Assembly (NCBI RefSeq): GCF_027853245.1
Contig: NZ_JAPTZM010000007.1
DNA from: Atlantibacter subterraneus
Lineage (GTDB): Bacteria; Pseudomonadota; Gammaproteobacteria; Enterobacterales; Enterobacteriaceae
Length of the DNA: 64,000 nucleotides
Direction: 5' to 3' (one strand)
Shown one piece after another: positions 34,163 through 41,867 of the stretch (the stretch's first letter is position 1; each line of letters opens with the position of its first letter). A program made the position numbers and the translations under genes. The notes beneath the pieces were generated by a model. It was given only the letters and a program-made list of their open reading frames with translations. It was not told where the DNA came from and did no database searches.

Positions 34163-34642
34163 CTATTTGTTGCCTTCCGCGATACCGGTCAGTTTGGTAT
34201 CGGTGGCTTTCTCCTCATTGAGGGTCTCTTCCAGCAGTTTGGCTGCTTCTTTGTAACCCAGCTTCAGCGCCAGGGTACGCAGCGTACCGTAGGAAGCGAT
34301 CTCATAGTGCTCCACTTTCTGCGCAGCGCCGATAAGCCCTTCATCGCGCAGCGTACCGGCTTCCACCGATTCGATGATTTCCTGCGCCTCTTCGACCAGG
34401 CCTTCCAGCGCGTGGCACTTCATGCGGCGAATACGAACACCCTCTGTTAATTCAACCAGTTGGTCGATACGCTCAATCTGGCCGCGGGTCTCTTCAAGGT
34501 GAGCCTCAAACGCCGCTTTCAGATTTTTATCGGTTGCTGCACGAGCCATTTTAGGGAGCGCGCGGGTAATCTGTTTTTCCGCGCTGTAAATATCTGACAG
34601 TTCGTGAATAAATAGATCTTCAAGTGTCTTAACTGAAGGCAT
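34163..34642 (-). CDS. yciF: YciF, ferritin-like DUF892 stress protein
   Basis: 159 residues of the four-helix ferritin-like family. Metal-ligand carboxylate/His patterns are visible: LFIHELSDIYSAEKQ, HLEETRGQIERI and KVEHYEIASYGTL. Induced by osmotic and stationary-phase stress in E. coli; exact reaction unknown. E. coli has yciG-yciF-yciE; here yciG lies 221 nt upstream and yciE is absent at the downstream end. AGGAATATATT precedes the ATG. Confidence 0.93.
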   Translation of the reverse strand: MPSVKTLEDLFIHELSDIYSAEKQITRALPKMARAATDKNLKAAFEAHLEETRGQIERIDQLVELTEGVRIRRMKCHALEGLVEEAQEIIESVEAGTLRDEGLIGAAQKVEHYEIASYGTLRTLALKLGYKEAAKLLEETLNEEKATDTKLTGIAEGNK

Positions 34643-34696
34643 AATATATTCCTCGTCTCGTCATCTTTGCCGTTACGGTTAATTATGGTGCATAAA

Positions 34697-34749
34697 AAAC
34701 GGCACCCCTTTTCACTGAACGCAAACTTTCTGCGTAAGGGACACCGTTT
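34697..34749. other. Structured inverted repeat between yciG and yciF
   Basis: Outer arms AAACGG-ca-CCCCTT and AAGGG-aca-CCGTTT enclose an inner hairpin ACGCA-aactttc-TGCGT (34719-34735). On the minus strand this lies in the yciG-yciF spacer. It could be a yciG terminator or a processing site. Confidence 0.4.
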
Positions 34750-34863
34750 GTATGCTTCGCTTAATAAAGAATTAAGCAGATAATAGAAATAACCTTCATT
34801 TAATTAGGTAATTAAACGACTGCTCATTTCAAAGGTGGGTTACCTCACCCAACGGTATCAGGC

Positions 34864-35031
34864 CTAACGGCTGCCGCCGCTGCTTTTACCGCCTTTTTTA
34901 CCCGCTTCGGATGCTTTCTGCGGGTCATTTTTGAAATTACCGCCGCTGTTTTGACCGCCTTTTTTGCCGGCGTCAGAAGCACGCTGTTTATCTTCTGCAA
35001 AATTACCTGAACCGCCACGATGCTGAGTCAT
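34864..35031 (-). CDS. yciG: YciG, small KGG-repeat stress protein
   Basis: 55 residues of mostly Gly, Lys, Ala and Ser with two KGG-type repeats (DKQRASDAGKKGG, DPQKASEAGKKGG), the con-10 family pattern. Very hydrophilic and probably disordered; in E. coli it is RpoS-dependent and linked to temperature-related motility. ATG 35031 is chosen because GAGGAAA lies 7 nt upstream and it matches the family N-terminus; a longer frame adds 21 unlikely residues. Confidence 0.92.
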   Translation of the reverse strand: MTQHRGGSGNFAEDKQRASDAGKKGGQNSGGNFKNDPQKASEAGKKGGKSSGGSR

Positions 35032-35393
35032 AATAATTTCCTCATTATGTTTTGGTGAAAGTTTTAATAAATTGGGAAGCATTATTCCCGTCAAGCAGTG
35101 TTAACTATAGCCTGCATCACACTTCCCGCAAGAATAAAATCTACTGCCGTCAGGTAATATATCCTGCAAATAAGATTTATCTCAGCATTAAATATGTGGG
35201 CAAAAAATCTAACTCCTTAGAATTGTGCCGTTTTAATAATTTTTAATATTTTTGGAGATCATATTTCGCTAAAATCAATCTAAATATTCGTTATTAAAAA
35301 AATGATCTATCAGAATTTCTTATAGTTTCCAGAAATATATCCTGTATCCGTGACCCCTAAACGGCAGTCGCCAGTCGCGCGAGCCCATGGTAA

Positions 35394-35419
35394 TATACGA
35401 AACGTATATGATTCGTATA
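35394..35419 (+). promoter_or_regulatory. Operator with three TATACG-type half-sites before the ParD-like gene
   Basis: TATACG (35394-35399), CGTATA (35403-35408) and CGTATA (35414-35419). The first two make a 6-3-6 inverted repeat; the last two are direct repeats 11 bp apart, one helical turn. TATACGAA and TTCGTATA also make an 8-bp inverted repeat. It ends 8 bp before the ATG. Such spacing suits cooperative binding of RHH dimers. Confidence 0.55.
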
Positions 35420-35427
35420 GGTGACCT

Positions 35428-35676
35428 ATGGGTATCGTTAAGATCTCTGACCTGATGCATGAAAATCTGCGTGTCGCCAGTAATGCCATGAGCCGCTCTA
35501 TCAACGCCCAGGCGGAACACTGGATGAAAATCGGCATGCTGGCGGAACTCTACCCACATCTTACCCACCAGCAGCTGGCCCGCGCGCTGGTGCAGGCGGA
35601 ACTGAAAGGCGGTGTGGATATCACCGCGTTACTGGATGACACGCTTCCCGAAACCAAAGAGGGTGCCGCGCAATGA
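35428..35676 (+). CDS. ParD-like antitoxin-family protein
   Basis: 82 residues. MGIVKISDLMHENLRVASNAMSRSINAQAEHWMKIGMLAELYP fits a ribbon-helix-helix fold (strand VKISD, then two helices) as in the ParD-like family; C-terminal tail is acidic (DDTLPETKEG). ATG preceded by AGGTGACC. It overlaps the methionine aminopeptidase gene by ATGA and has an inverted-repeat operator just upstream. No ParE-type toxin is nearby. It may be the repressor of the two-gene operon. Confidence 0.85.
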   Translation: MGIVKISDLMHENLRVASNAMSRSINAQAEHWMKIGMLAELYPHLTHQQLARALVQAELKGGVDITALLDDTLPETKEGAAQ

Positions 35677-36455
35677 CTATTGTTTTGCATACCCAACAGG
35701 AAATTGAAATGGCGCGCGCCGCCGGCCACGCTGCCGCGAAGGTGCTGGAGATGATCGCGCCCTATGTGCGTCCTGGCATCTCCACCGATGAGATTGACCG
35801 GATCTGCCATGACTATCTGGTGAACCAGCTAAAAGTGATCCCGGCGAATATCGGCTATCACGGCTACACCAAAACGGTGTGTACCTCGGTAAATCATGTG
35901 GTGTGCCACGGCATCCCCTCTGACAAGCTGCTGAAGGCGGGTGATATCGTCAATATCGATGTGGCGATTATCAAAGAGGGTTGGTACGGCGATACCAGCC
36001 GCATGTACTTCGTGGGCGAACCATCGATCCGGGCACGCCGCCTGGTGGATGTCACTTATGATTCAATGGTGGCGGGCATTAAAACCGTACGTCCGGGTGC
36101 CACGCTTGGCGATATCGGCGCGGCGATCCAGCGTGTGGCGGAAGACGCCGGTTTCTCGGTGGTCCGGGAATATTGTGGCCACGGCGTGGGTCGTGAATAC
36201 CACGACGAACCGCAGATCCTGCATTACGGTATTCCGGGCACCGGCATTGTGCTGGAGCCGGGGATGATTTTTACTATCGAACCGATGATTAACGCCGGTA
36301 AACCCGCTACCAGCGTACTGAGCGACGGCTGGACGGTGGTGACCAAAGACCGCTCGCTGTCGGCCCAGTGGGAGCATACCGTGGCGGTGACCGACACCGG
36401 TTATGATCTACTCACACCCTGGCCGGACGGCGTCGGCAATTACGCGCCCCTGTAA
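35673..36455 (+). CDS. map: Type I methionine aminopeptidase, second copy
   Basis: 260-residue metallopeptidase that removes N-terminal Met. Ligands of the dinuclear metal site are visible: Asp in VNIDVAIIKEGWYGDTSR (two Asp), His in CGHGVGREYH, Glu in FTIEPMI and Glu in SAQWEHTVAVT; substrate-side His in VCHGIP. All catalytic residues appear intact. The housekeeping map gene is normally beside rpsB-tsf, so this is likely a paralogue (the primary copy is outside this window). Translational coupling to an RHH gene is unusual for a housekeeping enzyme. Confidence 0.93.
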   Translation: MTIVLHTQQEIEMARAAGHAAAKVLEMIAPYVRPGISTDEIDRICHDYLVNQLKVIPANIGYHGYTKTVCTSVNHVVCHGIPSDKLLKAGDIVNIDVAIIKEGWYGDTSRMYFVGEPSIRARRLVDVTYDSMVAGIKTVRPGATLGDIGAAIQRVAEDAGFSVVREYCGHGVGREYHDEPQILHYGIPGTGIVLEPGMIFTIEPMINAGKPATSVLSDGWTVVTKDRSLSAQWEHTVAVTDTGYDLLTPWPDGVGNYAPL

Positions 36456-36456
36456 A

Positions 36457-36478
36457 AAAGCGCGCCGAGGCGCGCTTT
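36457..36478. terminator. Terminator after map paralogue
   Basis: AAAGCGCGCC/GGCGCGCTTT hairpin preceded by A-run and followed by TTTGCTTT, between convergent transcription units. Confidence 0.8.
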
Positions 36479-36481
36479 GCT

Positions 36482-37168
36482 TTATGGCTGAAGGGCTTGC
36501 CGCTGCCAGCGTCGGGCCAGTACGCCCAGTCCGCTGCACAGCAGGTAATAGACCACGCCGACGAAGATAAAAATCGCCGCCGGGTATATCTGCACCCGGC
36601 TGTTCACCTGCCCGGCGACGGTGGTCAATTCCGGCACGTTGACGATAAACGCCAGCGACGTGTCTTTCAGCAGGCCGATAAAAATCCCCACCAGCGACGG
36701 CAGCACGTTGCGCAGCACCTGCGGCAACAGGATCAGCCTGAGCGCCTGCCACGGGCTGAATCCCTGGGTCTGGGCCGCTTCATATTGCCCGCCCGGCAGA
36801 GCCTGAAGCCCGGCCAGCGTCGAATGCATCACCGACGCCGAGGTAAACCACGCCAGCGCCAGCGTCACCGTTACCGCACCCGGCAGGTCGATGCCCATCA
36901 TCATCGGCAGTAAATACCACAGCCAGAAGATAACGAAGATCAGCGGAATGCCGCGGATCAGCTCCGCCCAGGCAAACAGCACGCGCCGCACCATACCGGA
37001 ATAACGCCACGCCAGGCATGCCAGCGCTATTCCGCCGGGCAAGGCCAGCACGCCCGCGCCGAGCGCCATCATTAAGGTTAACAGCACGCCCCCCGGCTCG
37101 CCCTGCGCCATCCGGCCCCACAGCAGATAATCGAGGTTATCGGTAATCACGGTGATATTAGCGATCAC
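36482..37168 (-). CDS. Polar amino-acid ABC transporter permease (second)
   Basis: 228-residue inner-membrane permease of the HisM/GltK type with about five helices and the EAA loop LQALPGGQYEAAQTQGFSPWQALRLILLPQVLRNVLP, which contacts the ATPase. Start is GTG 37168 with GAGGT 5 nt upstream; it overlaps the first permease gene by 11 nt. Last gene of the four-gene operon. Confidence 0.9.
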   Translation of the reverse strand: MIANITVITDNLDYLLWGRMAQGEPGGVLLTLMMALGAGVLALPGGIALACLAWRYSGMVRRVLFAWAELIRGIPLIFVIFWLWYLLPMMMGIDLPGAVTVTLALAWFTSASVMHSTLAGLQALPGGQYEAAQTQGFSPWQALRLILLPQVLRNVLPSLVGIFIGLLKDTSLAFIVNVPELTTVAGQVNSRVQIYPAAIFIFVGVVYYLLCSGLGVLARRWQRQALQP

Positions 37169-37937
37169 GTTGCACCTCGCTTTGCGCGATGGCGCGTTGG
37201 GTCACGGGTTTGCGGCGCGATCTCCCCGGCCCGATCCTGCCGAGCACTACGCCCATCACCACGCCGAGTAATAAATAGAGCACGGTGCCCACGGCAAACG
37301 CTTCCAGCGCGTGAGCGTTGTAGCTTTCAATCTGGCGCACCTGATACGTCAGCTCGGCAAAGCCGATGCCGCTGGCCAGTGACGACAGTTTCATCAGATT
37401 CAGATACTGGCCGACAATCGGCTGCCAGGCGTTCGCCAGCCCCTGTGGCAACAACACGCAGCGAAACAGCGCCCAGGTTGAAAATCCCTGAGACAGCGCC
37501 GCTTCGCGCTGACCGTTGGGCACGGCGCTTAAGCCCGCTTCAATCTCCTCGATTAAAAACGCCGAGGTGAAGACGCCCAGTCCCCAGGCCGAGCAGAGAA
37601 ATTCCGGCGTCAGCCACCAGACATCCCCCGGCAAAATCGACCAGCCGTGATCGGCGTTAATAAAATCGCGCAACGCCAGCGGCAGCAGGTTCCAGGCCGC
37701 GAAGTACCAGAACAGCAGTTGCACCAGCAGCGGCGTATTGCGGAACACTGATACCCAGCCTGCCACCACGGCGCGCCCTGTACCGCCGCCCGCCAGCCGC
37801 AGCGCCAGAAACAGCACCGCCAGCACGGTGGCCAGCGCCATGCCGATTAGCGACACCCACACCGTGGTCAGAAAGCCCGAAATAATCCATTGCCGGGGAA
37901 GCCCGGTCAACACCCCCTGCCAGTCCAGATCAAACAT
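37158..37937 (-). CDS. Polar amino-acid ABC transporter permease (first)
   Basis: 259-residue permease of the GltJ type. Contains SVFRNTPLLVQLLFWYFAAWNLLP and the EAA loop LSAVPNGQREAALSQGFSTWALFRCVLLPQGLANAWQP. Forms a heteromeric channel with the following permease. Its ATG overlaps the ATPase stop by one base (TGATG). The C-terminal arginine-rich tail is longer than usual. Confidence 0.91.
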   Translation of the reverse strand: MFDLDWQGVLTGLPRQWIISGFLTTVWVSLIGMALATVLAVLFLALRLAGGGTGRAVVAGWVSVFRNTPLLVQLLFWYFAAWNLLPLALRDFINADHGWSILPGDVWWLTPEFLCSAWGLGVFTSAFLIEEIEAGLSAVPNGQREAALSQGFSTWALFRCVLLPQGLANAWQPIVGQYLNLMKLSSLASGIGFAELTYQVRQIESYNAHALEAFAVGTVLYLLLGVVMGVVLGRIGPGRSRRKPVTQRAIAQSEVQRDR

Positions 37938-38755
37938 CAGTCGGGCCGCTCCTGGTGTAAAGGGTCGAGCACTTTCTTCAGGAAGCGCTGGGCGCGGGGG
38001 TGTTGCGGCGCGGAGAAAAACTGCGCCGGGGCGGCCACTTCGAGGATATCGCCACCGTCGATAAACACCACGCGATCGGCGATTTCCCGGGCGAACTGCA
38101 TTTCATGGGTCACCACAATCATGGTGATGCCGCTGTGTGCCAGGGATTTCATCACGTACAGCACTTCACCGATCATTTCCGGGTCCAGCGCCGAGGTGGG
38201 CTCATCAAACAGAATGATTTGCGGCGAAGAGGCCAACGCACGGGCAATCGCCACGCGCTGCTGCTGCCCGCCAGAAAGCTGTGCGGGCAGTTGATCTGCC
38301 TTATCCGCCAGACCGACCTGCTGCAATAACTCGCGGGCACGCTGGTCCGCCGCCGCCTGTTTCCAGCCGTGAACCTGCACCAGCGCCAGAGTGATGTTCT
38401 GGCGCGCGGTGAGGTGGGCATACAGGTTAAATTGCTGGAACACAAACCCAACCCGGCTGCGCAACTGGCGCAGCGCGCGGCCCTGAATGCCGTGGGTAGG
38501 TTTATTGTCGATCAGGATATCGCCGCCGCTCAGCGGCTCAAGCTGGTTGATCAGACGGATCAGCGTGGATTTACCCGAGCCCGACGGACCGAGGATCGCC
38601 ACCACTTCACCCTGATTGATCGTCAGGTTGATGCCGTTCAGTACCCGGTGATCGCCGTACTGTTTCACGACATCGCGAAACTCAACGCTCGCCTGCTCCA
38701 GATGTGAAAAATCCGCGGACGATGCCGCGGAGCGTGTAATGAGGCCAGACAGCAT
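37937..38755 (-). CDS. Polar amino-acid ABC transporter ATPase (GltL/GlnQ type)
   Basis: 272 residues. Walker A GPSGSGKST, Q-loop FVFQQFNLYAHLT, signature LSGGQQQRVAIARAL, Walker B IILFDEPTSALD, and switch His in VVTHEMQFA. About 25 extra residues precede the usual EFRDVVKQYG start; a later start is possible but the ATG at 38755 sits one base after the substrate-binding gene stop (TAATATG), favouring it. Confidence 0.94.
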   Translation of the reverse strand: MLSGLITRSAASSADFSHLEQASVEFRDVVKQYGDHRVLNGINLTINQGEVVAILGPSGSGKSTLIRLINQLEPLSGGDILIDNKPTHGIQGRALRQLRSRVGFVFQQFNLYAHLTARQNITLALVQVHGWKQAAADQRARELLQQVGLADKADQLPAQLSGGQQQRVAIARALASSPQIILFDEPTSALDPEMIGEVLYVMKSLAHSGITMIVVTHEMQFAREIADRVVFIDGGDILEVAAPAQFFSAPQHPRAQRFLKKVLDPLHQERPD

Positions 38756-38756
38756 A

Positions 38757-39587
38757 TTACTTCGCTTCTATGGTAAAGGAACGCGGCTGCGGAGTCTGGG
38801 TAGACGGGCCAAACCAGGTGTCGTAGATACGGCTGGCTTCGCCACTCTTTTCGAGATTCACCAGTTCATCGTTTACCGCTTTTAGCAGCGCGGTTTCACC
38901 CTTCTTCACCCCGACACCGATCTCTTCTTTACTCAGCAGGTCCGGCAAAATTTTGAAGTTGGCTTTATCCGGCGCGCCCGCCAGCAGGCCAGCCAGAATG
39001 GTGCTGTCCTGGGTGATGGCCTGCACGTTGCCGTTACGCAGCGCAGTCAGCGCCAGCGGGATGTCGTCATACGCCAGCACCCGAGCCTGCGGGTAACGCT
39101 GATGCAGCGCCTGCTCGCCAGTGGTGCCTTTTACTGCGCCAATGCGCGCGCGGCTGTAATCATCCAGCTTGTCCGGGGATTTGGCCGGGACCAGGAATTG
39201 CTGGCCGGTAACAAAATATGGCGTGGAGAAATCGATCACCTGGGCGCGTTCCGGGGTAATAGTGATATCCGCCACAATCAGATCCGCTTTGCCGGACTGC
39301 AATAAAGGAATACGGTTCGCCGGGTTGGTGGCAACCAGTTCCAGCTTCACGCCGAGCGATTTCGCCAGCGCTTTCGCGAAGTCCACATCGTAGCCGACGA
39401 TTTCATGGCTTTTTGGGTCCACGGAGCCAAACGGCGGGTTAGCATCAAAGGTCGCCACTTTTACGACGCCCGCTTTTTTAATATCCGCTAATTGATCGGC
39501 CTGCGCGGATGCGGCGGCGAAACCGCCTAATGCCACCATTGCCAGAGCCAGCAGTGCTTTGCGCTGTACGCCAAATTGATGTGCCAT
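38757..39587 (-). CDS. Periplasmic amino-acid-binding protein of the ABC transporter
   Basis: 276 residues with a signal peptide (ALLALAMVALGGFAAASAQA) and a family 3 solute-binding domain: FDANPPFGSVDP, GYDVDFAKALAKSLG, VADITITPERAQVIDFSTPYF. The carboxylate and arginine pattern suits acidic or polar amino acids such as glutamate/aspartate, but the substrate is inferred only. First gene of the operon; divergent from nrfA across about 0.66 kb. Confidence 0.92.
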   Translation of the reverse strand: MAHQFGVQRKALLALAMVALGGFAAASAQADQLADIKKAGVVKVATFDANPPFGSVDPKSHEIVGYDVDFAKALAKSLGVKLELVATNPANRIPLLQSGKADLIVADITITPERAQVIDFSTPYFVTGQQFLVPAKSPDKLDDYSRARIGAVKGTTGEQALHQRYPQARVLAYDDIPLALTALRNGNVQAITQDSTILAGLLAGAPDKANFKILPDLLSKEEIGVGVKKGETALLKAVNDELVNLEKSGEASRIYDTWFGPSTQTPQPRSFTIEAK

Positions 39588-39929
39588 AGTTTCCTCTGAT
39601 TACCCTGTATTTATTAGTTTGTGGTATTACGCTCCCATAACTTTTTCGCTTCGACAAATGCCAAAAATGACTTAACACATACAAAAAGGTTATTAGTAAA
39701 CAGGCTGTTAACCATTACGGAAAGCCGTGTTATTTGGCGCGTGAAAAGCAGCAAAAATTTGCTTCAGGAAGGGAGATTTGTCGGCGCAGATCGCTTTCAG
39801 CACCGGAACGGGATGTTATGCATTTAACGCCGTTAATTGATAATAAAATGACGAAACCCTCTATTTTTCTTTTCTAAAACCCGGCATGTTAAGTCTCATT
39901 AAATTAAATATTCGGCTAAACATGCATTT

Positions 39930-39943
39930 TTGATACAAATCAT
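39930..39943 (+). promoter_or_regulatory. FNR-like site A upstream of nrfA
   Basis: TTGAT-ACAA-ATCAT differs from the FNR consensus TTGAT-N4-ATCAA only at the last base. It lies 21 bp (centre to centre) from the NarL/NarP-like palindrome. If used as a class II site, transcription would begin near 39978, leaving a leader of about 270 nt. Confidence 0.55.
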
Positions 39944-39949
39944 GTTCAA

Positions 39950-39965
39950 TACCCCTTTGTGGGTA
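39950..39965 (+). promoter_or_regulatory. NarL/NarP-like 7-2-7 site upstream of nrfA
   Basis: TACCCCT-TT-GTGGGTA: the left heptamer fits TACYYMT, and the right (reverse TACCCAC) differs at its last base. Inverted heptamers with a 2-bp gap are what NarP and NarL recognise at E. coli nrfA. Confidence 0.5.
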
Positions 39966-40116
39966 TTTTAAATATTTCGTGATCGCCAATCCCGTCGTTT
40001 TATTAATTCTGTAATCACCGTCATTTATTTCACTGCAATAAATAAAAATTACTTAACTGTTTGTTATCAATGCGCATTCTCCTGCCACGCATATATTTAC
40101 TTACTCATCTTTACTC

Positions 40117-40130
40117 TTGATCGAAAACAA
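40117..40130 (+). promoter_or_regulatory. FNR-like site B upstream of nrfA
   Basis: TTGAT-CGAA-AACAA has one mismatch to the FNR consensus. A class II promoter here would start near 40165 and give a leader of about 87 nt. Confidence 0.35.
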
Positions 40131-40251
40131 TATTTTTAATGGGGTTTTTGCTAATTTACGCTCAGAGCAATGTCGAGATGGCAATTATTGCCATTCCCTT
40201 TAGTGAATAAAAATAACCGCACAGACGCGGCTTACTTTGGACGGAACGCTC

Positions 40252-41697
40252 ATGGCCAGGATAAGCAAATTTCTTCCCTACTTCTGGAGCCTATTCGCCG
40301 GCTTATTGTTGTTAAGCCCGGCACACGCAGAACAAGCTCCTGCTGCAACCGCACCCGCGAAAATTGAAGCGCATAACGAAGTTTTCGCCAATAAACATCC
40401 CGATCAATTCAATTCATGGAAAGCCACCAGCGAGCAATCTGAACGTGAAGATGCGCTGGCGGAAGACCCGAATATGGTGATCCTGTGGGCGGGCTATCCG
40501 TTCTCGCGGGATTACAACAAACCGCGCGGCCACGCTTATGCGCTCACCGATGTACGTGAAACCCTGCGTACCGGCGCGCCGAAAACCGCCGAGGACGGCC
40601 CGCTGCCAATGGCCTGCTGGAGCTGTAAAAGCCCGGATGTCGCCCGCCTGATCCAGAAAGAGGGCGAAGCGGGTTACTTTCACGGAAAATGGGCGCGCGG
40701 CGGGCCGGAAATCGTTAACGATTTAGGCTGTGCCGACTGCCATAACACCGCCTCTGAAGACTTTGCAAAAGGCAAACCGGCGTTAACCCTGTCCCGTCCT
40801 TATGCGGCGCGCGCCATGGAAACCATCGGCAAACCGTTCGACAAAGCCAGCCGTCTGGATCAGCAGGCCATGGTCTGCGGTCAGTGCCACGTTGAATACT
40901 ATTTTGACGGCAAAGACAAAGCGGTGAAATTCCCATGGGATAACGGCCCTAACGTTGACGGTATGGAAAAATACTACGACGACATCGCCTTCTCCGACTG
41001 GGTGAACCCGCTGTCTAAAACCCCGATGCTGAAAGCGCAGCACCCGGAATATGAAACCTGGAGCGCAGGTATTCACGGCAAGAATAACGTGACCTGTATC
41101 GACTGCCATATGCCGAAGATGCAGAACGCCGAAGGCAAAATGTTTACCAGCCATAAGATTGGCAACCCGTTCGATACTTTCGATCAGACCTGTAAAAACT
41201 GTCATACCCAGACCAAAGAAGCGTTGCAGTCCGTGGTCGCCGAGCGTAAAGCCGCGATTCAGGATCTGAAACGTAAAGTGGAAGTTCAGCTGGTTCACGC
41301 GCACTTTGAAGCCAAAGCCGCGCTGGATGCCGGTGCGACCGATGAAGAGATGAAGCCGATTCAGACCGATATCCGCCACGCGCAATGGCGCTGGGACCTG
41401 GCGATCGCGTCGCACGGCGTTCATATGCACGCGCCGGATGAAGCGCTGCGTATGCTCGGCACCGCGCTGAATAAAGCCGCTGATGCCCGCGCTAAGCTGA
41501 TTCGCCTGCTGGCCACCAAAGGCATCACCGAAGAGGTGAAACTGCCGGATATCTCCACCAAAGCCAAAGCCCAGGCGGCGATTGGCCTGGATATGCAGAA
41601 AATCAACGCAGAGAAACAGGACTTCCTGAAAACCGTGGTACCGCAATGGGACGATCAGGCGCGTAAAAACGGATTGCTGGGAACCGAAGGCAAATAA
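40252..41697 (+). CDS. nrfA: Cytochrome c552 nitrite reductase
   Basis: 481-residue periplasmic pentahaem enzyme reducing nitrite to ammonium with six electrons. Signal peptide runs to ALA-type site before EQAPAATAPA. The catalytic haem site CWSCK (lysine ligand) and four CXXCH sites (CADCH, CGQCH, CIDCH, CKNCH) are all present. Catalytic His/Arg/Tyr region is in HGKWARGGPEIV and around CHVEYYF. ATG 40252 is preceded by CGGAA; the five extra codons upstream in the open frame lack an RBS. First gene of nrfABCDE-nrfFG. Confidence 0.98.
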   Translation: MARISKFLPYFWSLFAGLLLLSPAHAEQAPAATAPAKIEAHNEVFANKHPDQFNSWKATSEQSEREDALAEDPNMVILWAGYPFSRDYNKPRGHAYALTDVRETLRTGAPKTAEDGPLPMACWSCKSPDVARLIQKEGEAGYFHGKWARGGPEIVNDLGCADCHNTASEDFAKGKPALTLSRPYAARAMETIGKPFDKASRLDQQAMVCGQCHVEYYFDGKDKAVKFPWDNGPNVDGMEKYYDDIAFSDWVNPLSKTPMLKAQHPEYETWSAGIHGKNNVTCIDCHMPKMQNAEGKMFTSHKIGNPFDTFDQTCKNCHTQTKEALQSVVAERKAAIQDLKRKVEVQLVHAHFEAKAALDAGATDEEMKPIQTDIRHAQWRWDLAIASHGVHMHAPDEALRMLGTALNKAADARAKLIRLLATKGITEEVKLPDISTKAKAQAAIGLDMQKINAEKQDFLKTVVPQWDDQARKNGLLGTEGK

Positions 41698-41718
41698 CCC
41701 CTGTAAACAGGAGCCGCT

Positions 41719-41844
41719 CCATTAGGCGTAATTGGTGCAGCCAGATTGGGCACGGACAGCGCGGAAAAACCGGAGCGTACACGTAGTACGCGAGGATTTT
41801 GAGCACTGCCCAGGCCCAATATGGCAAACAAAATAGCCTAATGG
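41719..41844. repeat. 126-bp palindromic intergenic element between nrfA and nrfB
   Basis: Perfect 9-bp terminal inverted repeats CCATTAGGC (41719-41727) and GCCTAATGG (41836-41844). Nested inside are ATTGGGC (41745-41751)/GCCCAAT (41814-41820), AAAACC/GGATTTT, and a central GCGTAC-acgta-GTACGC hairpin (41775-41791). The whole region can fold into one long stem in RNA or as a cruciform. It resembles a non-coding MITE-type enterobacterial repeat but is not ERIC or REP by sequence. It ends 24 bp before the nrfB start, so it lies in the operon mRNA. Confidence 0.75.
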
Positions 41845-41867
41845 GGTGGCGAAGATTTGGAGTCAAT

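Larger units (their letters stand above)
39588..40251. other. Long regulatory region between the ABC operon and nrfA
   Basis: No credible gene over 664 bp. Holds FNR-like and NarL/NarP-like sites (listed separately) and an AT-rich stretch at 39840-40150. Short plus-strand frames near 39621-39827 lack RBS and family resemblance. Confidence 0.7.

Noticed and set aside
27400..36455. Search for an integrase, transposase or second copy of the selC 3' end
   Set aside because: None was seen by reading; an island of recent origin is therefore not claimed.
41799..41867. Upstream extension of nrfB into the 126-bp repeat
   Set aside because: The ATG at 41868 has the RBS and the family N-terminus; the extension is repeat sequence.
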